DNA of 64,000 nucleotides from Halobacillus andaensis (GCF_014636475.1 NZ_BMEL01000001.1:1359375-1423374); one strand, 5' to 3'. Positions 34,980 to 43,611 are shown, counted from the stretch's first letter. The notes: a model not told the origin generated them from the letters alone. Numbers and translations are program-made.

Positions 34980-35924
34980 GTGGCAAAAAAAGACGAATAC
35001 ATACGTAAACCCGATTGGTTAAAAATTAAGATTAATACCAATAAATCCTATACCGGCCTGAAAAAATTAATGCGTGAGAAAAAACTTAATACGGTTTGTG
35101 AAGAAGCACGCTGTCCAAATATTCATGAATGTTGGAGTGAACGTAAAACAGCCACTTTTATGATTCTTGGCGATACGTGTACTCGCGGCTGTCGTTTTTG
35201 CGCTGTAAAAACAGGTTTACCAAATGAATTAGATTGGGGAGAGCCTGAACGTGTAGCTGAATCTGTAGAAATCATGGGATTAAAACACGTGGTTGTTACT
35301 GCTGTAGCACGTGATGACCTAAAAGATGGCGGAGCGGCTGTTTTTGGTGAAACCGTTAAAGCCATTCGCCGACGTGTCCCTGGATGTACTGTTGAAATTC
35401 TTCCATCCGACATGAAAGGGGACTATGATAGTCTTCATACACTCATGGGCGGGGAACCAGACATCTTCAACCACAACATTGAAACTGTGCGTCGTCTAAC
35501 GAAAAAAGTGCGTGCCCGTGCGATGTATGACCGTTCCTTAGAGCTATTGCGCCGAGTAAAAGAAATTCGTCCAAATACACCAACGAAATCCAGCCTTATG
35601 GTCGGACTAGGTGAAACGAAAGAAGAAATCATTCAAGCTATGGATGATCTTCTTGCTCACAATGTAGATATTATGACGATCGGCCAATACCTGCAGCCAA
35701 CGAAAAAACACTTAAACGTGGAGCGTTATTATCACCCTGATGAATTTGAAGAGTTAAAGCAAATTGCGATGGAAAAAGGATTTAAACACTGCGAAGCCGG
35801 TCCTATGGTTCGTTCCTCCTATCATGCCGATGAGCAAGTGAATGAAACTTCCGCTCAGCGCCGTATTAAGTATATGCAAGGCTATGAGTCTCAAGGCGAA
35901 ACACTAGATAAAACAACATTTTAA
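34980..35924 (+). CDS. lipA: lipoyl synthase
   Basis: 314 residues, radical SAM enzyme that inserts two sulphurs into octanoyl chains. The auxiliary cluster cysteines are Cys40, Cys45 and Cys51 ([12 protein letters not shown]) and the radical SAM cluster is Cys67, Cys71 and Cys74 (CTRGCRFC). The C-terminal [11 protein letters not shown] holds the serine ligand of the auxiliary cluster. The start is GTG 34980 with AAAAGGAG 9 bp upstream. Follows lipM in one operon; terminator 35931-35958. Confidence 0.97.
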   Translation: MAKKDEYIRKPDWLKIKINTNKSYTGLKKLMREKKLNTVCEEARCPNIHECWSERKTATFMILGDTCTRGCRFCAVKTGLPNELDWGEPERVAESVEIMGLKHVVVTAVARDDLKDGGAAVFGETVKAIRRRVPGCTVEILPSDMKGDYDSLHTLMGGEPDIFNHNIETVRRLTKKVRARAMYDRSLELLRRVKEIRPNTPTKSSLMVGLGETKEEIIQAMDDLLAHNVDIMTIGQYLQPTKKHLNVERYYHPDEFEELKQIAMEKGFKHCEAGPMVRSSYHADEQVNETSAQRRIKYMQGYESQGETLDKTTF

Positions 35925-35930
35925 TTATTA

Positions 35931-35957
35931 TAAAAGCCACCTTTATAAGGTGGCTTT
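35931..35957. terminator. lipA terminator (left version of a duplicated hairpin)
   Basis: Stem AAAAGCCACCTT/AAGGTGGCTTTT with T tract. A near-identical hairpin is at 36201-36229, on the other side of the repeat element. Confidence 0.85.
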
Positions 35958-36200
35958 TCTCAGCTTGTAGAGAAACCTCAGTTTTCTCTACAAGCATTTT
36001 TTACCTTAGGAATGTAAAAGTTTCTTGCGTTAGGAAGAGGAAAGGGTTTTAGGAAAGACCACGCAGGACGCAGGACGAGGAGGATTTTCGTCATGCCCCG
36101 CGGAAATCGACTCTTTTTCCAGTTCCTGTTCTTCATACAAAAAAGAAGGAGCCGTGTACTCTCATGTCCACAAGTCGTCCAAGCTTTTTCGACAGCCTGA
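35958..36200 (+). repeat. composite intergenic repeat family B, internally deleted copy
   Basis: Lies between two versions of one terminator. It begins CTCAGCTTGTAGAGAAACC with a perfect hairpin (GCTTGTAGAGAAA...TTTCTCTACAAGC, 35965-35996). A shortened palindrome region with GCCCCGCGGAAATCG follows, and it ends AAGCTTTTTCGACAGCCTGAG. Most of the first module seen in the full copies is missing. Confidence 0.8.
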
Positions 36201-36229
36201 GAAAGCCACCTTTCAGGGTGGCTTTTCTT
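36201..36229. terminator. terminator of the acidic lipoprotein gene (right version of the duplicated hairpin)
   Basis: Stem GAAAGCCACC/GGTGGCTTTTC; ends leftward transcription from 36929. Matches 35931-35957. Confidence 0.8.
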
Positions 36230-36929
36230 ATTCTTCTTCGTCTTGTTTTTCTTCATTTTCTTCTTCCGGTTCTTCTGGTTCTTCTCCTTCTTCCTCTTCT
36301 TCCTCTTCGCCCTCGTCCACTGCGCCGTCATCTTGTTTTTCCTCATCAGAGTCAGTTTCTTCTTTCTTATCTTCCTTTTCTTCTGCAGGGGGCTCTTCTT
36401 CAGTAGAATTAGTAGTCTTCTCAGATTGTTGTTCCTCATTCGTACCTTCTGATGAAGATGAGTTAGAGTTAGAACTAGAGGAGGAAGATTCTGTTGCATT
36501 TGATGAATCTGAGGAATTCGATGAACCTGAAGAACTCGATGAGTTGGTTGAACTCGACGGAGTAGAGCTGGGACGGCTGGGAGAGGTTGGAGGTTCTGGC
36601 GCATAGGCTTCCTCTTCAGCATTTTCAATATATGTAGACTCCTCTGTCGTGATCGAACCATCAGGGTTAACCTGTTCCTCTGACTGCTCGTCTAATTCTT
36701 CACCTTCCTCCAGTTCTTCAGCTACTTCTTTTTCTAAATCATCAACCTCATTTTCAGGAATCTTTCCTTCAATTTCCTCTTCAGGTAACTCCTTTTCTTC
36801 TGGTTTTTGACTTTCAATTTGTTCAAGCGTTACTTCAATAGGATCACTTTCTTCTGCCTGGCTCGACCCACATGCCGAGGCGAATAGGAGAACAGCACCA
36901 GCGGCGAAGTAACCTATGGCTTTCTTCAT
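36228..36929 (-). CDS. very acidic, Ser-rich lipoprotein of low complexity
   Basis: 233 residues from ATG 36929, 9 bp after AAAGGA; a longer frame to 36947 is unsupported. The signal peptide AIGYFAAGAVLLFASACGSS has a lipobox-like LFASAC, predicting lipid anchoring outside the membrane. The remainder is extremely Glu/Asp-rich, with a central Ser/Asn/Thr/Pro tract (about 110-165) and a final block of almost pure Glu/Asp. No globular domain is visible. Position next to lipA recalls yutC of Bacillus, but I see no sequence reason to equate them. The acidity fits salt-adapted surface proteins. Function unknown. Confidence 0.75.
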   Translation of the reverse strand: MKKAIGYFAAGAVLLFASACGSSQAEESDPIEVTLEQIESQKPEEKELPEEEIEGKIPENEVDDLEKEVAEELEEGEELDEQSEEQVNPDGSITTEESTYIENAEEEAYAPEPPTSPSRPSSTPSSSTNSSSSSGSSNSSDSSNATESSSSSSNSNSSSSEGTNEEQQSEKTTNSTEEEPPAEEKEDKKEETDSDEEKQDDGAVDEGEEEEEEEGEEPEEPEEENEEKQDEEE

Positions 36930-37112
36930 CCACACCAATCCTTTCAAAATAGAAATAAATATGTAAAATTATGTCGTATTTATTTTACCAATTATACCAT
37001 ACTCTACTTATACAAAAAGCTGTGTTAAACGAAGATGTCGATATTCTATTGTTGACTAGGAATCCAGTAAATCACATCCGATTTACCACCCTAAGCGTTA
37101 ACAGATCTACAG

Positions 37113-37145
37113 AAAAAAGACCGTCAGGAGAGACGGTCTTTATTT
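37113..37145. terminator. terminator of the Gly/Tyr-rich gene
   Basis: Stem AAAGACCGTC/GACGGTCTTT with A and T runs, adjoining the stop at 37145. Confidence 0.85.
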
Positions 37146-37399
37146 TACCAGTAATAACCTCCATAAGGGTAATAAGGAGGCGGCGGACCAGTGGGGCCGT
37201 AATAAGGAGTTGGTGGATAATAGCCTCCACCTCCACCATAAAACGGTGGAAATATGGCGCTTCCTAATAATCCTCCTAAGAAGCCTCCCACAAAAGGACC
37301 TCCGATAAACCCTCCGAAAAAGCGGTCATCTTCATGATCATATCCGTAAGGTTCCAGGATACGCATATCATCTTGCATGTCGTACGAATAAGGCAGCAT
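37145..37399 (-). CDS. small Gly/Tyr/Pro-rich protein
   Basis: 84 residues from ATG 37399, 6 bp after GGAGGG. A short acidic head is followed by FFGGFIGGPFVGGFLGG and a tail rich in Tyr, Pro and Gly (PPTPYYGPTGPPPPYYPYGG). Such composition is frequent in spore-coat or surface-associated proteins of Bacillaceae; this is composition-based inference only. Own terminator. Not assigned to a named family. Confidence 0.7.
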   Translation of the reverse strand: MLPYSYDMQDDMRILEPYGYDHEDDRFFGGFIGGPFVGGFLGGLLGSAIFPPFYGGGGGYYPPTPYYGPTGPPPPYYPYGGYYW

Positions 37400-37511
37400 G
37401 TCATCCCTCCATTGCAAAGCGGGTTCTTTACCTACATTTCAACATATGTCCCGATCCTGGGTCGTGTATGGGCGAAAAGCTCGAACTTTTTAATTAATAA
37501 CTGCCAAACAA

Positions 37512-37540
37512 TTCACATCAACCTAAAAATGGGGTATAAT
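37512..37540 (+). promoter_or_regulatory. sigma-A promoter of the 31-residue peptide
   Basis: TTCACA, 17-bp spacer, TATAAT (37535-37540), 50 bp before the ATG at 37590. Confidence 0.65.
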
Positions 37541-37589
37541 AACAGTCATCAATGCTTGTCTGTTCAGCTATTAAAGGAGGCCGCTATAC

Positions 37590-37685
37590 ATGAAATTAAC
37601 TTTAATTATTTTAGTGTGCGTAACATACTTAGTTTCGATTTTTTCTGCTGGCTACGATGTAAAGCCAGGTCGTCCAAGAAAATAG
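37590..37685 (+). CDS. 31-residue membrane or secreted peptide
   Basis: MKLTLIILVCVTYLVSIFSA and then a short hydrophilic tail ending KPGRPRK. ATG is 8 bp after the strong AAAGGAGG, behind a good promoter and followed at once by a strong terminator, so it is very likely a true small gene. A single hydrophobic helix with a basic tail suggests a membrane peptide or a processed, secreted one. No family recognised. It resembles neither a typical toxin of type I systems nor a known phosphatase regulator with confidence. Confidence 0.65.
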   Translation: MKLTLIILVCVTYLVSIFSAGYDVKPGRPRK

Positions 37686-37694
37686 TCCATAACA

Positions 37695-37729
37695 AAAATC
37701 GCACCTCTTTAGAAGAGGTGCGATTTTTT
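37695..37729. terminator. terminator of the small peptide gene (left version of a duplicated hairpin)
   Basis: Stem AAAATCGCACCTCTT/AAGAGGTGCGATTTT with T run. A related hairpin is at 38181-38209. Confidence 0.85.
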
Positions 37730-38180
37730 CAGCTAGTAGAGAAACCTTAAAGAGTGTAAATTTCCTTGCATTAGAGAGAGTAATGGTTTTAGGAAACGAC
37801 TCCCTTTCCGCGAGCGAATGGTGTGCCTCCTCGGGCTTTATCAGCCCTCCGGGGTCACACCTTATTCGTATCTCCCTCAGGAGTCTCGCCGTTTCCTAAA
37901 ACCTTTTTTAAAGTAGATTATTAGAAAAAACCACTTAATCAAGCTGTGCCCTTATGTTAACAGCGTTTGCAAAAGGGCATTCACTCTACGAGGGTTTCAA
38001 GATTCCATTCTGGTCAAAGGAACGGAAAAAGTGCCGACTCCTGCGGGACGAGCAGACAGGAGAAGTCCCGCAGGTCGCAGACCGAGGAGATTTTCCGTCT
38101 TGCCCCGCGGAAAGCGGTGCTTTTTCCTGTTCCGTTCTCCATACTTATATGAAGTACTTCTTAGCTGTTTCGACAGCCTA
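37730..38180 (+). repeat. composite intergenic repeat family B, full copy 2
   Basis: Inverted match of 3334-3792: CAGCTAGTAGAGAAACC boundary, first palindrome (GTTTTAGGAAACGACTCCC ... GGAGTCTCGCCGTTTCC, about 37783-37905), a spacer, second palindrome (GTGCCGACTCCTGCGGGACG ... CCGCGGAAAGCGGTGC, about 38030-38125) and the AGCTGTTTCGACAGCC boundary. Flanked by two versions of the peptide gene's terminator. Open frames on both strands are by-products. Confidence 0.8.
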
Positions 38181-38209
38181 AAAAAAACATCTCTTTTATA
38201 GAGGTGCGT
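38181..38209. terminator. terminator-like hairpin (right version of the duplicated hairpin)
   Basis: AACATCTCTTTTATAGAGGTGCG, a diverged form of the hairpin at 37695-37729. Confidence 0.5.
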
Positions 38210-38212
38210 TTC

Positions 38213-38462
38213 AGAACATGAAAAAGATTGTCTTCCATCTAGCCAGAGTGAGCTAGGTGAAGGAGAGTCTTTTTCTATCTTAAAGAAATTCCAAGGAGCG
38301 AGGCCCCTTCCACTCCTGCGGAAGAACGAGTGAGCCGAGATCGCCGAGCGTGGGTTTCGCGAGGAAGCTCGGGCGCTCGTCCGCGGAAAGGGAAGGGGCT
38401 TTCGCTCCTGACGACAAGAAGAAAGCTTGCGGAGAAACAGGGGTTTCTCCACAAGCTGGTTT
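38213..38462 (-). repeat. intergenic repeat, divergent member of family B
   Basis: From the trmL side it begins CCAGCTTGTGGAGAAACC with a hairpin to GGTTTCTCCGCAAGC (38423-38458, which can also terminate trmL). A GC-rich imperfect palindrome follows: GAAAGCCCCTTCCC ... CCTCGCTCCTTGG, about 38290-38415. A further hairpin with AAAAAGA arms lies at about 38220-38276. Confidence 0.65.
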
Positions 38463-38463
38463 T

Positions 38464-38940
38464 TCACTTAATTAATTGAGGAAAACCTTGCTGCTTTAAT
38501 GCATCAAAAAGAATAATGGAAGCTGTGTTTGCTAAATTTAAAGACCTTACCTTATCGGTCATCGGAATGCGAAGGCAGCGATCTTCTAATCCTTCTAACA
38601 AATGCTTAGGAATTCCATCCGTTTCTCTGCCAAAAACGAAAAACCATTCTTGTTCTACATCGCTAAAATCAAAATCAGCATAGGATTTTGTACCGAAGTT
38701 CTCTATATAAAAGAATTCGCCGGCTGGATATTTTTCATACAGCTCATCAATCGAATCATAATAATGAATCGTAACATCATGCCAGTAATCTAAACCAGCT
38801 CTGCGCAGCATTTTATCATCTGTAGAAAACCCTAGCGGGCGAATGAGATGAAGCTGTGTGTTTGTCGCTAAGCAGGTACGTGCAATGTTCCCTGTATTTG
38901 CAGGAATCTCTGGTTGAAATAATACAATATGATTGGACAT
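38464..38940 (-). CDS. trmL: tRNA (cytidine(34)-2'-O)-methyltransferase TrmL
   Basis: 158 residues, minimal SPOUT methyltransferase. Methylates the 2'-O of wobble C or U in tRNA-Leu species. The start of the fold NHIVLFQPEIPANTGNIART, the middle VFGRETDGIP and the C-terminal knot motif IPMTDKVRSLNLANTASIIL are all present. ATG 38940 follows GAGGTGAGAAGA; the frame extends 3 codons further up. Formerly called CspR or YibK. Its substrate class is encoded at the end of this window (tRNA-Leu CAA). Confidence 0.95.
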   Translation of the reverse strand: MSNHIVLFQPEIPANTGNIARTCLATNTQLHLIRPLGFSTDDKMLRRAGLDYWHDVTIHYYDSIDELYEKYPAGEFFYIENFGTKSYADFDFSDVEQEWFFVFGRETDGIPKHLLEGLEDRCLRIPMTDKVRSLNLANTASIILFDALKQQGFPQLIK

Positions 38941-38991
38941 TCTTCTCACCTCGTTCTCTACGTCATCAACTAGATAATTATATCACATCGA

Positions 38992-39855
38992 TCAACCGCC
39001 AATGCGAAAAAATTTATATTGAATATTAGGGGTGTACGCTGTAGAATCCGTGTATTTCCAATAGCGCTGCCGACTGTTGGTCGTATGCGCATTTACTAAT
39101 GGTTCTCCCTGACTGTCTTTATTCACCACAATCGTCGTGTGATCGAAACGGCCGTCACCTTGAAAGTCATAGCAAATAATATCTCCTGGCGAAAGCTGGT
39201 GGGCTTCTGCGGCTTCGCTTGCGGCAAGGCCTTTTCTTGCTCCACTTAAATACCAGCGCAATGAATGAGCAACGGACCAGCTATAGCTCCAATTGTTATT
39301 CTTACTTCCATACCACCATCCCTTGCCACGATTCGGCTGTCCCCACATCGGTGCGCCTCCAGCTCGTAAGCATTGCGAAATGTAATTTGTACAATCCACA
39401 TCAAAATGTTTGTAAGCTGGATTATAGCTATCCCACCATTCTTCTGCATAACGAACGGCCTCTCTGCGATTATAATGAAACGGGGCTCGATCCTCTTCAC
39501 TTTTTTCTATAAATTGTGGAGTTAAGTGTGTTTTATGGGGAGAAAGAAGTTTTTCTGTCAATGTCGTTTGCTCGATCAATTCTCCCGCTTCTATATGCGC
39601 TCGACATGGATAGACACCCTCTTCTAAATAGGATTTACGTCCATCTTTAATATATAGATGAATGGAAACAAGATAATCAAAGGATTGGGCTCTATCATAT
39701 GTAATTCGATGGTACGGGCGTATCGAAAACGTAGCCCTTTTCAGCATCTGACCTCGTTCCACGATCCCTTGCACTTTACGCTGCAGCCACACTTCCTCGT
39801 CCTGTGTCAGTAAACGATTGATGATATCCTCCCAATACATTTGAATTGTATTCAT
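38992..39855 (-). CDS. amidase-domain protein (putative amidase domain, NlpC-like fold)
   Basis: 287 residues. The C-terminal half (about 125-285) is the putative amidase domain seen in Bacillaceae proteins: YNRREAVRYAEEWWDSYNPAY, then FDVDCTNYISQCLRAGG with candidate nucleophile Cys155, and GRFDHTTIVV with His239. The N-terminal part (about 1-120) is a different, uncharacterised module with no signal peptide visible. Possible peptidoglycan hydrolase or peptidase; substrate unknown. ATG preceded by AGGAGGGG. Confidence 0.82.
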   Translation of the reverse strand: MNTIQMYWEDIINRLLTQDEEVWLQRKVQGIVERGQMLKRATFSIRPYHRITYDRAQSFDYLVSIHLYIKDGRKSYLEEGVYPCRAHIEAGELIEQTTLTEKLLSPHKTHLTPQFIEKSEEDRAPFHYNRREAVRYAEEWWDSYNPAYKHFDVDCTNYISQCLRAGGAPMWGQPNRGKGWWYGSKNNNWSYSWSVAHSLRWYLSGARKGLAASEAAEAHQLSPGDIICYDFQGDGRFDHTTIVVNKDSQGEPLVNAHTTNSRQRYWKYTDSTAYTPNIQYKFFRIGG

Positions 39856-39912
39856 TGCCTATCCCCTCCTGTTCTATCACTATATGAACAAGTAAAGAAA
39901 ACCATACAAAAA

Positions 39913-39934
39913 AACTCCCTAAACATAGGGAGTT
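39913..39934. terminator. terminator of ogt
   Basis: AACTCCCT-AAACAT-AGGGAGTT with A tract (T on the minus strand), overlapping the end of the ogt coding region. Confidence 0.8.
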
Positions 39935-40481
39935 ATCCTTTGACCTTCATCCTTTGACGATAGGATTCAAGCTCTAATAATTGTCTTTTGCGATCTAAAC
40001 CACCTGCATACCCAACTAGCTTTCCATTACTTCCAATCACTCGGTGACAAGGCACAACGATGGAAAATGGATTCTTATTGATCGCCCCACCTACAGCTCG
40101 AACAGATTGAGAAGCCTGGAGCGCCATGGCAATGTCTTTATAAGATTTAGTCTCACCCAGAGGGATATGCTCGATTAGAGCCCTCCATACGCTTTTTTGA
40201 AAAGGGGTCCCATAACAAATTAGAGGGAGAGTAAACGTTTCTCGTTCTCTTGCAAAATATTCATGAAGCTCCTTGGCAGCTTGCTTCACATACTCATGTT
40301 CAGGCTGATGTGTAAATGAGCTTCTGAGCAGATGTTTTTTTGTCCATGTGTGATAAAAAGAATGTAGTTCTTCAAATCGTCCATAGTCCACTCGCAAAAT
40401 TCCTTCATCCGTGGCTAAGATCGTTAAATCTCCGACGGGTGTATCCATCACATCGTAATAGATCATGGATTGATTGCTCAT
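39933..40481 (-). CDS. ogt: methylated-DNA--protein-cysteine S-methyltransferase
   Basis: 182 residues. Suicide repair of O6-methylguanine; the acceptor is Cys145 in IVVPCHRVIG. The N-terminal ribonuclease-like domain (1-85) and the DNA-binding wing TPFQKSVWRALIEHIPLGET plus SVRAVGGAINKNP are intact. ATG with AGAGGGG upstream. It stands alone with a terminator just after. Confidence 0.95.
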   Translation of the reverse strand: MSNQSMIYYDVMDTPVGDLTILATDEGILRVDYGRFEELHSFYHTWTKKHLLRSSFTHQPEHEYVKQAAKELHEYFARERETFTLPLICYGTPFQKSVWRALIEHIPLGETKSYKDIAMALQASQSVRAVGGAINKNPFSIVVPCHRVIGSNGKLVGYAGGLDRKRQLLELESYRQRMKVKG

Positions 40482-40551
40482 ATAAAACCCCTCTAACTAA
40501 CAGTTTTTTCTATTATACAAAACCTATTATATTCTGAAAAGGGAGATTTGC

Positions 40552-41685
40552 TTATCTTTCTTCAAATTGAAGACCTTTTTTCATTTCATATAAAACCTGT
40601 TCATTATCTTCCTTTTCAATCGCTTGTTCTATCGCTTGAAAACACACCGGGGTCCCAATTTTCCCGAGAGAATAAGCAACAGTTCCTCGAATAACCGGAC
40701 GAGGGTCCTTTTCCATGAGACGGACTAATTCGTCAATTGCTGATTCTTCACGGTAATGACCAAGGGCAAGAATCGCATTACGCTGAATCGGCTTTTTCCC
40801 CCGCCAAGATCCTGAGATGGAACCAAACTTCTCTTTAAATTCACGGTTGCTTACCGATAAAAGAGGAATCAATTGCGGCTTCGCAACCTCTGGATCTGGT
40901 TCAAATTCTTCGTGATTGTGAAAGTCTTTCTTTTTATTTTTAGGACAAACGGTCTGACACGTGTCACATCCGTATAAACGGTTCCCTATCTTCGTGCGGA
41001 ACTCTTCAGGCAGAAAATCCTTTGTCTGTGTTAAAAAGGCAATACAGCGCTGGGCATTTAACTGCCCGCCTTGTACTAGAGCATCTGTAGGGCATGTATC
41101 CACACAAATATTACAATCGCCACAGCTGTCATCTACAGGTTCATCTGGAGCAAACGGTATATTCGTAACGATTTCTCCTAAATAAACATAGGATCCAAAT
41201 TCCGGAGTAATAATCGCACAATTCTTTCCACTAAAGCCGATACCCGCTCGTTCAGCAACTGCACGGTCGGATAGCTCTCCGGTATCGACCATCGATTTTA
41301 ATTCGACTTCAGGAACGTGCTGCTTTAAAAATGCTCCCAGCTGATTCAGCTTATCTCTCAATACATCGTGGTAGTCACGCCCCCAAGAGGCACGCGCAAA
41401 TACTCCCCGGCGCTCTCCCTTCTTACTTTTAGGAGCATTCTCCATTTTAGAAGGGTAAGCTAGCGCAATTGAAATGATCGATTGAGCTTCAGGAAGCAAA
41501 CGGTCAGGTTCTGCCCGTTCCTCCGGTGAACCTTTTTCAAAACCAGATTGATAGCCAAGGGCTTGCTGTCGTTGAAGTCTCGCTTTTAGTTCACCAAATA
41601 CGTCCGCAGAGGCAAACCCTATCTTATCGATACCGATTTCCTTGCTGTAAGCGATCACTTCGTCTTTAAATTGATGATAATCCAC
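40552..41685 (-). CDS. queG: epoxyqueuosine reductase QueG
   Basis: 377 residues. Reduces epoxyqueuosine in tRNA to queuosine with cobalamin and two 4Fe-4S clusters. Cluster ligands visible: Cys188, Cys191, Cys194, Cys198 (CGDCNICVDTCP), Cys214, and Cys240, Cys243, Cys247 (CDTCQTVCP). The C-terminal 80 residues form HEAT-like repeats (AILALGHYREESAIDELV, VAYSLGKIG). GTG 41685 is 8 bp after GGAGG. It modifies tRNAs with GUN anticodons, several of which (Asn, Tyr, His, Asp) are encoded at 62-64 kb. Confidence 0.96.
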   Translation of the reverse strand: MDYHQFKDEVIAYSKEIGIDKIGFASADVFGELKARLQRQQALGYQSGFEKGSPEERAEPDRLLPEAQSIISIALAYPSKMENAPKSKKGERRGVFARASWGRDYHDVLRDKLNQLGAFLKQHVPEVELKSMVDTGELSDRAVAERAGIGFSGKNCAIITPEFGSYVYLGEIVTNIPFAPDEPVDDSCGDCNICVDTCPTDALVQGGQLNAQRCIAFLTQTKDFLPEEFRTKIGNRLYGCDTCQTVCPKNKKKDFHNHEEFEPDPEVAKPQLIPLLSVSNREFKEKFGSISGSWRGKKPIQRNAILALGHYREESAIDELVRLMEKDPRPVIRGTVAYSLGKIGTPVCFQAIEQAIEKEDNEQVLYEMKKGLQFEER

Positions 41686-41706
41686 CTTGACTACCTCCTT
41701 TCTAAT

Positions 41707-43413
41707 CTATCGAATATCATTCACCTTTGCCGTGCGAATACGGTTTAAGGCTGCAGCGATTTCAAATCGGCGCGGTCTTGCTAACTCTCCAGGGTGCTGG
41801 TCCTTAAACGGAGCAAACGAAGCCAGCCCTTCCTTATTAAATTGATTTTCAATTTGATCAAGAAGCTGAGATAAAGGCTGTTGTTTACCCAGCACGCCTT
41901 TTTTAGATAAATGCATGAGTAAGTCTGCAATCATCCTCGTTTGTGAGGCATCAACTAACTGCTCGACTCCATCTAAATCTATTTCAGTCGATCCCATAAG
42001 AATCATTGTTCTTCCTTTAGCTTGGACTTTTTCTTTCTTACCTTTTCGAGCTTGAATCGATTGAGGCAGAAAGTGACGAGACGGTAACCGGCCAAATCCT
42101 TCCTCAATCATTTGACGCTTACTCGGATATTTTTCAGCAATTTCCTTTGCTCGATTGGTCACATTATAAGGTACGTACTGATCCATCATAATGACGTCAT
42201 CGGCTTCTGAGAAATAATCTCCGGATCCCCCCATGACTAACACAGTAGACACATCTAGTTCATCTCTTAAGCTTTTAATTTTATCAATAAACGGGGTAAT
42301 CGGTTCTTTCTCACGTACCACTAATTCCTGCATACGCTCGTCACGGATCATAAAGTTGGTGGCACTCGTATCTTCATCGATCAGTAAAGACTGCGCTCCA
42401 GCTTCAACGGCCTCAATGACATTAGCCGCCTGAGAAGTACTGCCACTCGCATTCTCAGTAGAAAATTGGGTCGTATCCGCTCCACGAGGCAGATTTTTAA
42501 TAAATGGAGAGATATCCACGTTTGTTACCTGGCGCCCGTCTTCCGCACGAACTTTAACAGCCGACGGATCGGTTAAAACAAACTCACGTCCATCCCCCTT
42601 AATATGAGGATAAACCCCACGCTCAATAGCATTCAACAGGGTACTTTTACCATGATAACCCCCTCCGACAATTAACACAATGCCCTTAGAGAGGCCCATT
42701 CCTGTTAAAGGCTCATCGCGATGAGGAACGTCAATCGATACTCGATTTGCTTCTGGACTGCTGAACGGAATCGCATCCTTCATTGGACGATCACTTACTC
42801 CGCTGGCTCTCGGCAAAATGGAGTCATCTGCGATGAAAGAGATTAGATTGTCCTCTTTCATTTTAGTTAAAATCGCATCATGCTGATCAGCCAGCTCAAC
42901 AAACTCCCAAATCTCCTTATCTTTGATCGCCAAGATTGAATCTTTGATAAGATTAGGCACGACAGTGAAGAACAGTTTATCTGCCTCTTTCCCATTAATT
43001 CGACGACCATTGGCAGGCAGCCCTACCGTCAAACAAACCGTAATTTGATCATCGTCTACGCTGACAGCGGTGCGTTCCAAAATCTCTTGCTTCGGTCGAT
43101 CAATTGAAACCATTCCGCTTTTTCCAGATCCCCGTACATTCGGCCGGCTTTTCTCAAGGACTTCTGCCACTTTACGAGCCAATACATCCTCCGTATACGT
43201 CTGTCTGCTCTTTGTCTCTTTCCACTGAGGGTCCACTTTCTTTATCTTCTGAGGAATTTGCACACGAATTTTAGAAGGAGCCGCAAACGGATCTCCCTGC
43301 ACATAATCCACCTTTAACTGATAGGAAGAGAACGAATAGCTTCCTTGAATTTGTTTATACCCTTTGTAGCTTTTGCCATCAATTTGTTGTAGTACATTTT
43401 TTAGTCGATTCAT
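41707..43413 (-). CDS. ABC-class ATPase (DUF-type predicted P-loop ATPase)
   Basis: 568 residues from ATG 43413, 8 bp after AAAGGAG; a 20-codon upstream extension is unsupported. P-loop GGGYHGKS at 250-257, then a conserved SGSTSQAANVIEAVEAGAQSL and LLIDEDTSATNFMIRD, which carries Walker B. VLVMGGSGDYFSEADDVIMM follows. This combination identifies the large stand-alone predicted ATPase of the ABC class found in many Firmicutes. No transmembrane parts and no partner gene. Biological role is unknown. Confidence 0.88.
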   Translation of the reverse strand: MNRLKNVLQQIDGKSYKGYKQIQGSYSFSSYQLKVDYVQGDPFAAPSKIRVQIPQKIKKVDPQWKETKSRQTYTEDVLARKVAEVLEKSRPNVRGSGKSGMVSIDRPKQEILERTAVSVDDDQITVCLTVGLPANGRRINGKEADKLFFTVVPNLIKDSILAIKDKEIWEFVELADQHDAILTKMKEDNLISFIADDSILPRASGVSDRPMKDAIPFSSPEANRVSIDVPHRDEPLTGMGLSKGIVLIVGGGYHGKSTLLNAIERGVYPHIKGDGREFVLTDPSAVKVRAEDGRQVTNVDISPFIKNLPRGADTTQFSTENASGSTSQAANVIEAVEAGAQSLLIDEDTSATNFMIRDERMQELVVREKEPITPFIDKIKSLRDELDVSTVLVMGGSGDYFSEADDVIMMDQYVPYNVTNRAKEIAEKYPSKRQMIEEGFGRLPSRHFLPQSIQARKGKKEKVQAKGRTMILMGSTEIDLDGVEQLVDASQTRMIADLLMHLSKKGVLGKQQPLSQLLDQIENQFNKEGLASFAPFKDQHPGELARPRRFEIAAALNRIRTAKVNDIR

Positions 43414-43537
43414 CTTAGTCTCTCCTTTCTCTCTCTTATTGGTGTATCCGTTTATCATCAATAAAAAACGCAATGCCTCGTTTTTTTAAACAAGACACTG
43501 CGTTGGTTCACGTAGTTAGTTAAAATAATAATTTCAA

Positions 43538-43611
43538 TGGAGCGGGTGAAGGGAATCGAACCCTCGTCATCAGCTTGGAAGGCTGAGGTTTTACCATTAA
43601 ACTACACCCGC
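43538..43611 (-). tRNA. tRNA-Gly (UCC)
   Basis: Cloverleaf on the minus strand: 5' GCGGGTGTAGTTTAATGG, anticodon loop CTTCCAA with anticodon TCC, T arm GGTTCGATTCC, CCA encoded. Confidence 0.95.

Noticed and set aside
35978..36661. 227-codon Lys/Arg-rich minus-strand frame
   Set aside because: Frame-shifted shadow of the acidic lipoprotein gene extended through repeat DNA.
37954..38467. Overlapping frames on both strands, up to 156 codons
   Set aside because: Located in repeat copies between 37.7 and 38.46 kb, no ribosome sites, no protein-like composition.
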